Source: Ulva prolifera
Taxonomy: Eukaryota > Chlorophyta > Ulvophyceae > Ulvales > Ulvaceae
Assembly (NCBI GenBank): GCA_023078555.1
Contig: CM041203.1
Coordinates: 4,920,538 to 4,984,537 of the forward strand
Direction: 5' to 3'
DNA length: 64,000 nucleotides
Below are positions 35,448-49,249 of the stretch, piece by piece; within the stretch, counting starts at the first letter, position 1; every line of letters starts with the position of its first letter. The notes below the pieces were generated by a model. That model ran no database searches. It was not told where the DNA came from and saw only the letters and a list, made by a program, of their open reading frames with translations. The translations under genes were made by a program, and so were the position numbers.

Positions 35448-37290
35448 CTAATGTTGACAATGCTAGCATGATCAGAAGTAAAGTCCCCTTTCACCTTGTG
35501 CTGTACATGCTCAGGGCCAAAGGTAGCTGTCAGACACCATGCGGTTGCAGTGCCTTGCATGCTGACCTGCTGGTGATACAGTGATCATGACCCAGAATGT
35601 GCTTGCCATGCATGTGGGGTGTGCCTCACCTATTTGTCCCACTGTTTTGTCCTTTTTCGAGATGTCTTGTCCCGTCTTGTCCTGGCATCTGTGAGGGATG
35701 CAAGGTGCTCGCCTCATGGATGAAGCCAACTTCAGCTGAGCTGCTAGAAGTATGGCTCCACCCACCATGAGTAAAGGTGCAGGTAAGGCATGTACAACAC
35801 AGTATAGAATGCATAAGCAACGCTTGCTTAAGCTTATCAATCGAGGGTCCTTTTGAATAGGTAGGCCTTGCAAGGCGATGATGCTGGACACGGGTAATTC
35901 ATGGAAAGTGATGATGGTGCCTTGCAAAGTGATGCCGGACACGGGTAATTCATGGAAAGTGATGATGTGGCAATTGACATAACTGTGTTTGCCAATTGGA
36001 CAGACACGACTGTGTATGCATGTCAGCTAATCAGTCTGGCCAATGGGCTTTCCTGGATGGCCAAAGCTATAGCCCTTCGCACGCAGGTCCGCAGATGTGT
36101 TGTGTACAGATGTGTCTCAGACAAACAATAAGCAGGGAACCATTTCTCTGCTCTTGTGTGGCGGCGCCAGTGTCAGAGAGGCTGGTGGCGCAGCCTGCGA
36201 GAAAACAACTCCCAGGTGGCTGCTTTCGAACTTTGAGGCAATGTAGTTGTGGCTCTGCTGCGCTGTCGCCCGCTGTCGCCCAAATTGCGCTGCTGCATAT
36301 GCTATCCCGCTGGTGGCACGCGCGCCATAGCGCCATGCGCAGAGCTGCCGAATCACAGCCAACTCCGTGAGAAAAGCACAATTCCCACAGGCTCATTTCA
36401 TTCCTTGGCTTTCTAGCGTTCACTGAGTTTGTCGAGCTCCACTCAGCGCAAGCGAATGTAAGACTGTACTGATCTGGCGGTGGTATCACTGGAGAAGAAA
36501 GAACGCGCAAAGTTAACACACACACAGAACCAATTCTACTGAGGGAGCATGCACGACATGAGAACCCCATCGTCGAAGTGGTCTGTCCACTCGTGCGGTG
36601 CGGACCCTGAATCACGGACCCTGCTCATTCAATGCATGGTGTTTTGTGGGTGCGATGTGCAGTCTCTGCATGTGTACCGTACACACTGTGCTGCCTCATG
36701 GCCTGTGTGGGTGGGTGTGGGTTGTGTGGCAACCTGGGAGTCCCCTCATTTGTGGGGGGCAATTGTGGGTTATGCGCGTGTTGCGTGGATGTGACGGGGA
36801 GCGATGGCGCGGGCGTGTTGGACGGGGTATGTCCTTGATCTGCTTGCTGCTTTCGCGGTTGCTACCCGCCTCGCCACCTTGATCCTTGTAACTCTAGTAC
36901 TGTGCGATCCCTTCGGAGATCCGCCTACTAGCTATAGCTCCGCTAGCACAGTATCTATTGGCCGCATCGGCCCGGAGGCGGCGCCTGGGTCCCGTACCGC
37001 CAAGCATGAATGGGGCTCACCGGCCGCAGGCATGGCAGGTTTGTGGCATCCTGACTGAGGCCTAGATCTCATACGATGTATCGCTGTGGCACGGTGTGCA
37101 TGCAGGCGGGACGACCTCCAGCGGCTCCTTGGCCATCCGGCCTGATCAGGCAGCCCAGCTAGGTGGGGATGTCGCCACATGTAGAGTAAATAGAAGCTGG
37201 GTTTTTCTTAGCCGTATCCCTTGAAGGACATGACGGCTCCGGCATGAACATGCTGGAAGGGATAAAGCCCCTCGGACAATCGCACGCAAT

Positions 37291-37513
37291 CAGTGCTCTA
37301 CAGTTGGATTTTTTCCTGGCGGGAAAACTGACGGCTCGCTTCGCTCGCCATCGGGGTTTTGCCAAAATTCCCGAAATCTGGCGGGACATCGTCCGGATAG
37401 CACAGCGAGACCGCTTCGTGTCGGCGGGAAAACCGACGACTCCCTCGCTGGCCGTCGGATTTCCGCCATACTTTTCAATTTTGTTGGGAAACCGATCGGT
37501 TTGTAGAGCACTG
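37291..37513. mobile_element. hAT-like MITE (unit C)
   Basis: Same insertion site and ends as 10440-10663. It is one base shorter in a T run. Confidence 0.85.
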
Positions 37514-40500
37514 CACGCAACTCACAGAGCCTCCTCATGTGCTAATGTGTGGTGGTTTACCTCTTCGGCAGGTCCCGTGGACTGGGAGTTGTCAATGTCC
37601 AATAGGATACGGCTCAGTAAATTCAGATTCACTTTACGTTGACGGAGCTGGACAAAGGTTTGCTTGCTTTCTGCAGTGGTACAGCGACAACCTCACATAC
37701 ATGTCACAACCCGTGCATATGTCTGACTTTGCCGTGCCAGTAATGTTTCACCTCTCCGCCTGGTGACATTGCCTGGTATACTATAGCTGCTGTGTCAAGC
37801 AGGCTGCCACTCCGCTCCAGTGGTATAGCGGGCACATCAGAGCACACGCGTACGGCAGCAGACCTACTGCCACAATAGGGCAAGAACCGGGACAGCGGCC
37901 TGCGAAGACGAAGACAATATTTGCTCCACCCGAAGGTATGGTGTCCTATAGCTGGCATGCATGGATGCGTCGCTGGTTTGTGCTTGTGGACACATACTCT
38001 GCTGAGTTGGTGTAACTCAGCACGTGGAATGCAGGCTGCATGAATCTGTGAGTACTCTAGAGGGAGGTACGCTCACAGCAGCTGTCCATGTGTTCTTTCA
38101 CAACGCCCCTGCCCAGGGTCTTGTTCTGTCCTGCAAGATTGCAGGCTCTTGTCCAGCTGTGAGCACATGGACAGTACATGGAGGGAGTACAGGGAGTACA
38201 AGGCTACACAAGATTGGCTACACAATATTGTTTTGAGAGATATCTCTCAATTTTTTTCGTGATGCTCGATGCTCGAGCTCTGGCACTCCCATTCTCCCAC
38301 ACGACACTCCCACATGGACTGTCATGTTCCTATTGTATGCTATAGCAATCCAGTCATGGCGTCTGATTTTCAAGTGAATCTAGATCAAACCCAGCTGGGT
38401 TTCCTGAGCTGTATCCTAATTATAAGGTGTAAAGCACCTGGACCCCCCCCTCCAGACGGCCGTATGCAACTCACAGGGCCTCCTCCTGTGGTGCTGGAAG
38501 GTATTGACAAGACATCAACGCCAGCTGCGGCTGTGGCCGCAGAGGCATGTCCCGGAAAGCTACCTTATGAATCAATTCAGATGGCTTGCAGACAGCCACT
38601 AATCAGCTCTCATAAGAGCTGCAAGCATCTCTGTGCACCGACCGTGATGTGGTGCAAGGACAAAGTCGGCGAGGCGGTGTTGTGGAGCGCTTCCAGGGGT
38701 GGCGTTGGTGAGCGATGTGAGTTGGCATTTGGTGCGACCGGTGGTTCAGGCTGCCTGCTCTGCGCAGGCGACCTTCTCAACACACGCACGCGTGAGGATT
38801 TGGCGCAGCGATTCCATGTACCTAGCATAACATCGCCAGGATGACACGCATTTCCGCGTGAGCAGGGCACAGTGCTTCCGTGCAAATGGCATCACCAAGA
38901 TCCATCATGGACTGTATGTGTCGGTCGCATGGCGCTGCAGCAATCTCACCACCTCAGCCGGCCGTGGCAATCAATCGCCTCGTACAGTCAACACACCTTT
39001 GCTCGGGCAATGGACTTTCATATCTGCAACGACGCAGCTGCGACAGTACTTTACAAACAGTCCTACATGGGCCTGAATGCATGCAAATCGCTGCGGTACA
39101 TGCGAGCCCAGCCAGCCTCTGAGGCTCAGCACCAGCCACCAAGCACGCACCATTCATTCACACACGAGCCCGTGTTCAGAGCAGCAGCGGCGCAAGCCCC
39201 CATGCGGTCACGGGGGCGGCATGTCCCGCGCGCCACCCTGTCCAAGGGCTGGCCCTCCAGAGTCCAGTGACTCTCTCCATACACATAACCTTACATTCCC
39301 TCCCAGCTGAGCTTGCGTGTCGCACACGCCGCCGTTCCGAACACATGTGTGCTGATCGACGGCGGCCTGCCTGGCCACGCGCTTCGCCGCAGCATCTGGG
39401 CGATGCGGAAGCGCGCAGCACGGTGGTCAAAGTGCACGCTCGCATGTTCGCCGTGATAGCATTCTCAGAGACACTGAGCGGTCACGCGCCGGGGTCAGGC
39501 CGCACTGCCTCCACAAGGCCGGCACACCACGCCAACACAAGCAATCACAGTCCCACAGACACCCCCATGGCCACAGCCGCAGCTGCCGGTGTGGCCCCCT
39601 CATGCATGTACGCACGCAGGAGCTCACCAGCGCACACACCCTTCGCCGTTGCAACACACCAGCACACAATCCCTCACAAGGGCACCACTCGTTCAACGCA
39701 GGGTTCAAAAACGGTGTGTCTACCAGCGGCCTCGCCCCGGTGCACCTCGGACCCCCTACACCACTCTCGATGCCAGGCACACAACCTCTCACGACACATC
39801 ACAACAAACGCGGTCTCATGACCTTCAGTCCGGCCTCACACAGCTTTATTGTCTCACACCGGCTCCCTGTCACTGCGTGGGGCGCACACCCCTCGCAAAT
39901 GTTCTTGATGTTTTTTTGTAGCCTTGTTTGTAATTTTCAGATTTCTGAGCCCCGGCAGCAACGCCCAGCCGGCGCAAAGCCGATCACGGCGCCGCGCCGG
40001 GGCGTACACGCATGCATGCCGCAGGCCGCCTCGCCAGCCCGGCTGCAGGGGATCCGCGGAGCTGACAATACAGTCGTGGACAACGCGACGGCTCCATGCA
40101 CACGCACACGCGCATGCGCTCGCGGCCCCGAGCACGCTGTGGGCAAGCGTCCCCCGCACCCCCCCTCCCCACACAAACCCCCCACCCCCGCCCCCGTTCA
40201 CGCCTCGTCTTCCCTCCTCCTTCACACGCACGAGGCCCTGACAAGCCCTCGGTCCTCCATGCCTCGGCCCACCCATCTGAGCCCCCACCTCCCGCCCTAG
40301 ACTCCATCCCGCCGACCAGCGCGCACACGACAGGACAGCCGTAGGCCCACGCGCCGCAACCCTAAGCCACCCCGAAGCGCGCCGGCACACATCCGTCGGG
40401 CACACCAGCCTCGCTGAAGAACCCCCGCACCCCAGCCCACTTCGCGCTGAGCCCAAAATCCGCCATCCTTGTGCCCGTTTGGGCTGCGCCGCCGGGCGAC

Positions 40501-40593
40501 CGCCCATTCCCCTGACGTGCACGCTCTTCACGCATGTGCTCCGACACAAGCGCCAGCCCCGCGCGCTCCAATGCATGCGCCCCGCCGCACGCG

Positions 40594-43592
40594 TCAGACC
40601 ATCGGGTAGGGGAACCCCGGATGGCCCTGCGCGATCGCGACCGATCCGGACTGCATCGAGTCCGTCCCGGCGTCGCCATACGGCAGCGTCGACGCGGAGT
40701 TGATCAGCACCTTGTCGTTCAGCGGCAGCGCGCGCACGTGCGACCACAGCGCCGCCGCGCCGACGTCCGTCACCCCCGTCTTGAGGAGCCCGAGGTGTTG
40801 GAGTCCGTGCAGGTGGCCGAGCGCCGGCGCGAGCATCGCCGCGCCCTCGTCCCCTAGTGGCACGAAGCTCAGCTCCAACCGCTCGAGGGCACTGATCGGT
40901 TCAAGCGCGGTGGCGAGCCGCGCGGCCATGTCGCCGCCGCTCCACCCGGCCGCGAGCGCGCAGCCCCGCGGCGCCGTGTCGACGAGGCAGAGGGCCGTGA
41001 GGCGCGTGAGCGGCGCGAGCTCGCCGACGAACGACGGGATGTCGGCGAGGGCGGTGTGGGAGAAGTCGAGGGAGCGGAGGTCGGTGAGGGCGCCGAGGCC
41101 GCGGAAGCAGGAGGTCTCGAAAGAGGAGGGCATCGGGGCGGCGCTGCGGTCGGTGACGGTGACGCGCAGCCGCTGCAGGGCCGCCTGCGCGGAAAAGTCG
41201 AGGACGGCGGGGGGGTCGTCGGGGAGGAAGCGATAGCAGCAGGAGAGCTCGAGCCGGGTGAGGCCGCGGATCATCGGCAGAAACTGTACAATTTGCTCTG
41301 TTTGGTCTTTCCGTGTTGACCCGGCCTGGCATTGAGAGCAGCCCGCTAGGGGTGAGCACGTTCGACCGGTCCGAGGAGGCCAGCCTTGGGCTCCATAAGC
41401 CACACAAGCTGCGGCATGCAGAAGACACCATGGGGGGGGGGGGGGCTCACGATCTGGACCTCGGAGATGCATGGGAAGTTGGCGAGGTTGCCGCCGGTGG
41501 GGAATGTGAGGATGAGCGCCTGCAGGTGGGACATGCCACGCAGATGCGTGAAGGTGACGCGCCGCGCGTTCTCGTCCATGTCGCAGTCCACGAGCTCCAC
41601 GGTGCGCATCGCCGAGAAGATCGCGGCGCCGCTCTGCACCACCGACTTGTACACCTGCATCTGTTGCCCACGCGTGAAAGGGAGGAGCGCGTTGTGTGGC
41701 GTGCGTCGCCTACCCGCAGCCGTGCTTACTGATGCTCAGACCTGCCAGAATGCGTGCTGTGCATGCTGGGAAGGTGACCTCCGCCCTCCCGCTCGGATCT
41801 TGACGACGCATGTGCTGTGTGTGCTGTGCGTGCTGTGCTGCGTGTGCTGTGCTGTGGAGCCGCACCTGCGCCGGCGGCGTGTGGCACTTGATGCAGCAGT
41901 AGTCCCGCAGCAGCGGCAGGTGGCGCATGAGCGGCACGAAGAGGTGGCGCGACAGGTGCTTCAGCCGGACGGACGTCAGAGTTGTAAGCTGCGTGATCGG
42001 GGTGAGGTCAGGTCTGTGCGGCGGCGCCCCCGACATCGTCAGGGACTCGAGCCGCGGCAGCTCTGAGATCGCGGCCATGAAGCGGTCGATCGAGCCCGCG
42101 TCCACCGTCGTGCACGACCAGCCGAGGAGGTGCAGTTGACGCATGGCGCGCATGCGCGGCGCCTGGTCGGCGAGCGCGGCGTGCATCGGCGCGACGACGT
42201 CCTCCGCGCTCGAGACGTCGAGCGTCGTCAGGGTTTCAAACGGCAGGTGCGGGATGAGCGTGAGCGTCGCGGAGCCGAAGCCGCTGAGCCGCAGCGACTT
42301 GAGAGCTGTGAGCCGGAGGGGGTCCGCGATCGGCTGGAGCAGGGGGACGTCCCCAATGCGCGGCGGCGCTGGCCCGAACGACAGCGACGCCAGGTTGTCC
42401 AGGAAGTTGAGCACCCCCGCGAGCGCCATAGGGTCTGAGCGGCTGCACCCGCTCAGGCCGAGGCGTGTCAGCCCGGTCTTGAGGTTCCGGCAGCCGCAGA
42501 TGAGCGACGCAACGGCGCCTGCGGTGAGCTCAGGGTTGTCCGAGAGGTCGAGGGAGGCGAGTTGGGGCAGCGCAAACAGCGCGGCGCGCATCGCGGCCGC
42601 GTCAACCGCCCGGAGGTGGTTGTTTGCGAGCGACAGGTGCTGGAGGTTGGGGAGGGAGGAGGGGAGGTCGAGGATGTAGGTGGAGATGATGGGGTGTGCC
42701 GAGCCCGTGCGGCTACACGGCGACGTCAGGGTTCCCGAGAGGTCGAGCGCCGTGAGGGGGGTGGCGCCGCCGTTGTCCGGCGCGCGCGTCGCACGGCAGT
42801 GCAGCGCCACGGTGCGGAACCGCGGTGGCAGGTGGAGCGTGACGGTGAGGTGCAGGTGGCGGAGGATGGCTCAAGGGGCCCCGGGGACAGCGCGCACAGC
42901 GCGGCCATGACGGAGCGCGGGGGGAACGCCGGCTGCTCCGCCGGGGTGGCGCCTTCCAACGTGTCCAACCCTGCCTCACGCTGTGGCGCCACGGTGTGCG
43001 ACGGCTCGTTGCTCGAAGGCTCCTGGGCCCCCCCGGCGGAGGACTTGGCCGGGGCGGCGGACGACGAGGGCGTCGCGGACGTGTGTGCGAACGGCGTGAT
43101 GTGCTGCGGCGGCGACGTGCTGCGCATGCTGCGCTGCGCCGCGTTCGAACGGAACCCCGCCGACAGCGCCGGCGCCGGGCTCGCGGAGAAGCCCGGGACC
43201 GCGCTGCCGCTGCTGCTGCCAGCGGCGCTCATCAGCCGCCGTGTGTCCGCGATCGGGGTGCTGTTGCTGCCGACGCGGCTGCCCGCGATGCTCGGCACGA
43301 GGCTGCTGCCGCTCAGGCGGCTGCCGCCGCGGAGCGTCTCGGCCGCCGTCTCGTTGCCGGAGGACGTCGCCGTCGTCGAGGCCGGGAAATCGGAGCCCGG
43401 GGGCAAGAGGGAGGGTGACGCTGAGCAACCGTCGGGGAGCGGGAGGGATGGCTCGCTGTTCGGCACGGAGCGCAGGCGCTCGAGCGGCGTGCCGGGGATG
43501 TCCTTCCGGAAGCTACCGCGCACGATCAGCGCGAGCATGCGTGCGGCGGCGTCAACGGTGTCGCTGTCCTCCAGCGCCGTGGCGGCCTGCAT
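40594..43592 (-). pseudogene. LRR protein, copy D (single frameshift, otherwise A-like)
   Basis: Exons 43592-41866, 41660-41460 and 41283-40594. It is nearly identical to copy A, with a one-base loss at about 42871 (ggctcaagg against ggctccaagg) that stops the frame at 42726 after 289 residues. A 3-base in-frame loss near 42315 removes one Arg (PLRLTAL against PLRRLTAL). Exons 2 and 3 are intact. A single indel in an otherwise pristine copy next to an assembly gap makes a consensus error a serious alternative, in which case D would be a functional allele of copy A. Confidence 0.8.
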
Positions 43593-44439
43593 GCGGCATG
43601 GGAGGTCGACTGTTGGGGGTACAGAGATGTGCAGACTGTGTATGGAGAACGTTGGGGGGATCCGGACGTCCGGAAGTCATCGTGAGTGCTGTGAACTCTT
43701 CTGAGAGCTGTCACATGAGCATGGTCCCCGTTCGAAGTGGCCCGCGCGAGGGGCAATGGTCTAACGCTTTTACTTTGACCAAGCGCAGCATGTAGGAACA
43801 CGTAGCATGTAGGAACACGTCACTTAGTGGAAGGACGCTAAACGTGGCCGCGATGCATGGGCACTACGGCGTGGACGAGACTCAGAGCTGCATGGATGCT
43901 GGCACATGCACAGGGGAGGTTGCTGTAAGCAGCACATCCCGCCAGAGTGGTGGGCTACAAGGACAAAGGCGTTGTCTGGTTAATCGGCTGGAGTGAGATT
44001 TGGTTGTTGCTCCTCGCGTGGACGCCATGATTGTGGTTGTATGTTGGCTGATTTGCGTAGACGCTCTGCCATACAATGGCTCGAGTTGTTGTAAATTTAT
44101 TGTGTAAAACGATCAAGGCGGCAAGGCGGGCAGCCTAGCGAACCCTGGATGCAGCAAGTAGCATGCCCGCCAGACTGGTGTGCCACCGCGCTGCTCTAAT
44201 GGCATTGGATGCTGTTACGACCAAGACTGGGTTGTGGATGCACATGGCATGCTCCAACGTCAGGATGTGTGTGGCAGATTCTGTGTGACATTTGTGGCCA
44301 CACACTGGCTGCAGCTGACAGGCGCCAAGACCGGATCCACGTTCGCAGGAGGCGATTTGGTGCGGCTTTGGAGTGTTCAGTCGACGTGCGGCCAGCCCAT
44401 CTAGCAGAGATGGGCAGTGCGGTGCTGATGCTCCTGCCG

Positions 44440-45289
44440 NNNNNNNNNNNNNNNNNNNNNNNNNNNNNNNNNNNNNNNNNNNNNNNNNNNNNNNNNNNNN
44501 NNNNNNNNNNNNNNNNNNNNNNNNNNNNNNNNNNNNNNNNNNNNNNNNNNNNNNNNNNNNNNNNNNNNNNNNNNNNNNNNNNNNNNNNNNNNNNNNNNNN
44601 NNNNNNNNNNNNNNNNNNNNNNNNNNNNNNNNNNNNNNNNNNNNNNNNNNNNNNNNNNNNNNNNNNNNNNNNNNNNNNNNNNNNNNNNNNNNNNNNNNNN
44701 NNNNNNNNNNNNNNNNNNNNNNNNNNNNNNNNNNNNNNNNNNNNNNNNNNNNNNNNNNNNNNNNNNNNNNNNNNNNNNNNNNNNNNNNNNNNNNNNNNNN
44801 NNNNNNNNNNNNNNNNNNNNNNNNNNNNNNNNNNNNNNNNNNNNNNNNNNNNNNNNNNNNNNNNNNNNNNNNNNNNNNNNNNNNNNNNNNNNNNNNNNNN
44901 NNNNNNNNNNNNNNNNNNNNNNNNNNNNNNNNNNNNNNNNNNNNNNNNNNNNNNNNNNNNNNNNNNNNNNNNNNNNNNNNNNNNNNNNNNNNNNNNNNNN
45001 NNNNNNNNNNNNNNNNNNNNNNNNNNNNNNNNNNNNNNNNNNNNNNNNNNNNNNNNNNNNNNNNNNNNNNNNNNNNNNNNNNNNNNNNNNNNNNNNNNNN
45101 NNNNNNNNNNNNNNNNNNNNNNNNNNNNNNNNNNNNNNNNNNNNNNNNNNNNNNNNNNNNNNNNNNNNNNNNNNNNNNNNNNNNNNNNNNNNNNNNNNNN
45201 NNNNNNNNNNNNNNNNNNNNNNNNNNNNNNNNNNNNNNNNNNNNNNNNNNNNNNNNNNNNNNNNNNNNNNNNNNNNNNNNNNNNNNNNN
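44440..45289. other. Assembly gap, 850 N
   Basis: The left flank matches unit A to 6653 and the right flank resumes at about 7945, so about 1290 bp are expected. The missing piece should contain the unit D equivalents of the small frames at 6615-7612. Open frames crossing the gap are meaningless. Confidence 0.99.
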
Positions 45290-47627
45290 GTGGCTTGCCC
45301 TGCTGCATTGCTCGCCTGTCCTTGAGACAGTCCCGTGATCACCAGGGGGCCACCTGCTGCCGCCCGCCGGAAGTCAAACCTCACTATCCGATCTCAAAAG
45401 GGCATGGACACACGGGGTAGCAGAACAGCTAGGATCTGTGCTTTGCAACAGGTGACTGGCACCCGCCCACATGCCGCCGCCCCCACATGTCCACATGCCA
45501 CCCCCCACATGCCACCCCCGTGCATACGTCCACAGTCCAACCTCCAACGTCCAACAGTCCAACGACAAAGAGTCATGCAACAGAGGCATGTTATGCAACA
45601 GAGGCATGCGATTGCAACAGAGGCATGCGATGGCTTTGCCACAAGGCCAAGTTGCTTGCTGCTCAGCTCAGCACTAGCCTTTACGGTTGGAGATGAGGAT
45701 CTTTGACTGAGGTGGCCCACAGTCTGAGCTGTGGGCTGAGATGCTGTCACATGCCAGCGGATGCTAGATGCTTTACATGCTTTCGTTCCAAGACATTGCC
45801 GTTTTTTTCAATGTGTCAATATTTTGCTGCAACAGGATGCCAGCAGATGCAAGCACTGTCCTGTGGGGAGCACTGTCCTTTGGGAACAAGACCATGGGCC
45901 AATGTGTCAATGAGAGTGACTGTGCTCATGCAATTGCAAAGGCCTTGCAATTGCATGCTAGTGTTGACAATGGGCTGATCAAGCAAAGTCCCCTTTCACC
46001 TTGTGCTGTACATGCTCAGGCCACAGGTAGCTGTTAGACACCACGCCTATTTGTCCCACCGTACTGTCCTTTTTCGAGATGTCTTGTCCCGTCTTGTCCT
46101 GGCATCAGTGAGGGATGCGAGGTGCTCGCCTCATGGATGAAGCCAACTTCAGCTGAGCTACTAGAAGTATGGCTCCACCATGAGTAAAGTGCAGGTAAGG
46201 CATGTACACACAGTATAGAATGCATAAGCAATGCTTGCTTAAGCTTATTGATCGAGGTCCTTTTGAATAGGTAGGCCTTGCAAGGTGATGCCGGACACGG
46301 GTAATTCATGGAAAGTGATGATGTGCAATTGACATAACTGTGTTTGCCAATTGGACAGACACGACTGTGTATGCATGACAGCTAATCAGTCTGGCCAATG
46401 GGCTTCCTGGATGGCCACAAGCTATAGCCTTCGCTCGCAGGTCCGCAGATGTGTTGTGTACAGATGTGTCTCAGACAAACAATAAGCAGGGAACCAGTTC
46501 TCTGCTCTTTGTGTGGCGGCGCCAGTGTCAGAGAGGCTGGTGCGCAGCCTGCGAGTAAATAACTCCCAGGTGGCTGCTCTCGAATTTTGAGGCAATGTAG
46601 TTGTGGCTCTGCTGCGCTGTCGCCCGCTGTCGCCCAAATTGCGCTGCTGCATATGCTATCCGCTGGTGGCACGCGCCATAGCGCCGTGCGCAGAGCTGCT
46701 GAATCACAGCCAACTCCGTGAAAAGCACAATTCCCACAGGCTCATTTCATTCCTTGGCTTCTAGCGTTCACTGAGTTGTCGAGCTCCACTCAGCGCAAGC
46801 GAATGTAAGACTGTATTGATCTGGCGGTGGTATCACTGGAGAAGAAAGAACGCGCAAACTTAACACAACACACAGAACCAATTCTACTGAGGGAGCATGC
46901 ACGACATGAGAACCCCATCGTCAAAGTGGTCTGTCCACTCGTGCGTGCGGACCTGATCACGGACCTGCTCATTCAATGCATGGTGTTTTGTGGGTGCGAT
47001 GTGCAGTCTCTGCATGTGTACCGTACACACTGTGCTGCCTCATGTGCCTGTGTGGGTGGGTGTGGGTGTGTGGCAACCTGGGATTCCATCATTTGTGGGG
47101 GGCATTGTGGGTTATGCGCGTGTTGCGTGGATGTGACGGGAGCGATGGTGCGGGCGTGTTGGACTGGGTATATCCTTGATCTGCTTGCTGCATTCGCGGT
47201 GCTACCCGCCTCGCCGCCTTGATCCTTTTAACTCTAGTACTGTGCGATCCCTAGGAGATCCGGCTACTAGCTATAGCTCCCGCTAGCACAGTATCTATTG
47301 GCCGCATCGGCCCGGGCGGCGCCTGGGTCCCGTACCGCCAAGCATGAATGGGGCTCACCGGCCGCAGGCATGGCAGGTTTGTTGGCATCCTGACTGAGGC
47401 CTAGATCTCATACGATGTATCGCTGTGGCACGGTGTGCATGCAGGCGGACGACCCTCCAGCGGCTCCTTGGCCATCCGGCCTGATCAGGCAGCCAGCTAG
47501 GTGGGGATGTCGCCACATGTAGAGTAAATAGAAGCTGGGTTTTCTTAGCCGTATCCCTTGAAGGACATTGACGGCTCCGGATGAACATGCTGGAAGGGAT
47601 AAAGCCCCTCGGACAATCGCACGCAAT

Positions 47628-47851
47628 CAGTGCTCTACAGTTGGATTTTTTCCTGGCGGGAAAACTGACGGCTCGCTTCGCTCGCCATCGGGGTTTTGCC
47701 ACAATTCCCGAAATCTGGCGGGACATCGTCCGGATAGCACAGCGAGACCGCTTCGTGTCGGCGGGAAAACCGACGACTCCCTCGCTGGCCGTCGGATTTC
47801 CGCCATACTTTTCAATTTTTGTTGGGAAACCGATCGGTTTGTAGAGCACTG
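47628..47851. mobile_element. hAT-like MITE (unit D)
   Basis: Same site, ends and length (224 bp) as in unit A. Confidence 0.85.
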
Positions 47852-49249
47852 CACGCAACTCACAGAGCCTCCTCATGTGCTAATGTGTGGTGGTTTACCT
47901 CTTCGGCAAGAGCGGTCCCGTTGACTGGGAGTTGTCAATGTCCAATAGGATACGGCTCAGTAAATTCAGATTCACTTTACGTTGACGGAGCTGGACAAAG
48001 GTTGCTTGCTTTCTGCAGTGGTACAGCGACAACCTCACATGCATGTCACAAACCCGTGCATATGTCTGACTTTGCCGTGCCAGTAATGTTTCACCTCTCC
48101 GCCTGGTGACATTGCCTGGTATACTATAGCTGCTGTGTCAAGCAGGCTGCCACTCCGCTCCAGTGGTATAGCGGGCACATCAGAGCACACGCGTACGGCA
48201 GCAGACCTACTGCCACAATAGGGCAAGAACCGGGACAGCGGCCTGCGAAGACGAAGACAATATTTGCTCCACCCGAAGGTATGGTGTCCTATAGCTGACA
48301 TGCATGGATACGTCGCTGGTTTGTGCTTGTGGACACATACTCTGCTGAGTTGGTGTAACTCAGCACGTGGAATGCAGGCTGCATGAATCTGTGAGTACTC
48401 TAGAGGGAGGTACGCTCACAGCAGCTGCCCATGTGTTCTTTCACAACTCCCCTGCCTAGGGTCTTGTTCTGTCCCGCAAGATCGCAGGCTCTAGAGCTTG
48501 TCTGCCAGCTCTAGAGCTTGTCTGTCCCGCAAGATCGCAGGCTCTAGAGAGATGCCAGTGGCATCTTGTCCTGCAAGATCGCAAGCTCTTGTCCAGCTGT
48601 GAGCACGTGGACAGTACATGGAGGGAGTACAAGGCTACGCAATATTGGCTACACAATATTGTATTGAGAGATATCCCTCAAAAATTTTCGTGATGCTCGA
48701 TGCTCGATGCTCGAGCTCTGGCACTCCCATACTCCCACGCGACACTCCCACATGGACTGTCATGTTCTTATTGTATACTATAGCAATCCAGTCATGGCAT
48801 TTGATTTCCAAGTGAATCTAGATCAAACCCAGCTGGGTCTTCTGAGCTGTATCCTAATTATAAGGTGTAAAGCACCTGGACCCCCCCCTCCAGACGGCCG
48901 TATGCAACTCACAGGGCCTCCTCCCGTGGTGCTGGAAGGTATTGACAAGACATCAACGCCAGCTGCGGCTGTGGCCGCAGAGGCATGTCCCGGAAAGCTA
49001 CCTTATGAATCAATTCAGACAGCTTGCAGACAGCCTCTGATCAGCTCTCATGAGAGCTGCAAGCATCTCTGTGCACCGACTGTGATGTGGTGCAAGGACA
49101 AAGGCGGCGAGGCGGTGTTGTGGAGCGCTTCCAGGGGTGGCATTGGTGAGCGATGTGAGTTGGCATTTGGTGTGACCGGTGGTTCAGGCTGCCTGCTCTG
49201 CGCAGGCGACCTTCTCAACACACGCATGCGTGAGGATTTGGCGCAGTGA

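Larger units (their letters stand above)
37756..48098. repeat. Tandem unit D (A-type), contains the assembly gap
   Basis: Nearly identical to unit A on both sides of an N gap at 44440-45289. D differs from A by a C-rich replacement at about 40145-40195, a few single-base indels, and a stretch right of the gap (45290-45700) with several single-base losses that suggest low-coverage consensus. Its tail shares the A-type bases (for example ccttttaactc rather than ccttgtaactc). Confidence 0.9.

Noticed and set aside
42562..43704. Long plus-strand Arg/Gly-rich frames antisense to LRR exon 1 (and equivalents in other units)
   Set aside because: Shadows of a GC-rich coding strand. The sense strand has LRR periodicity and splice sites.
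44196..45420. Open frames crossing the N gap
   Set aside because: Unknown bases cannot support a frame.
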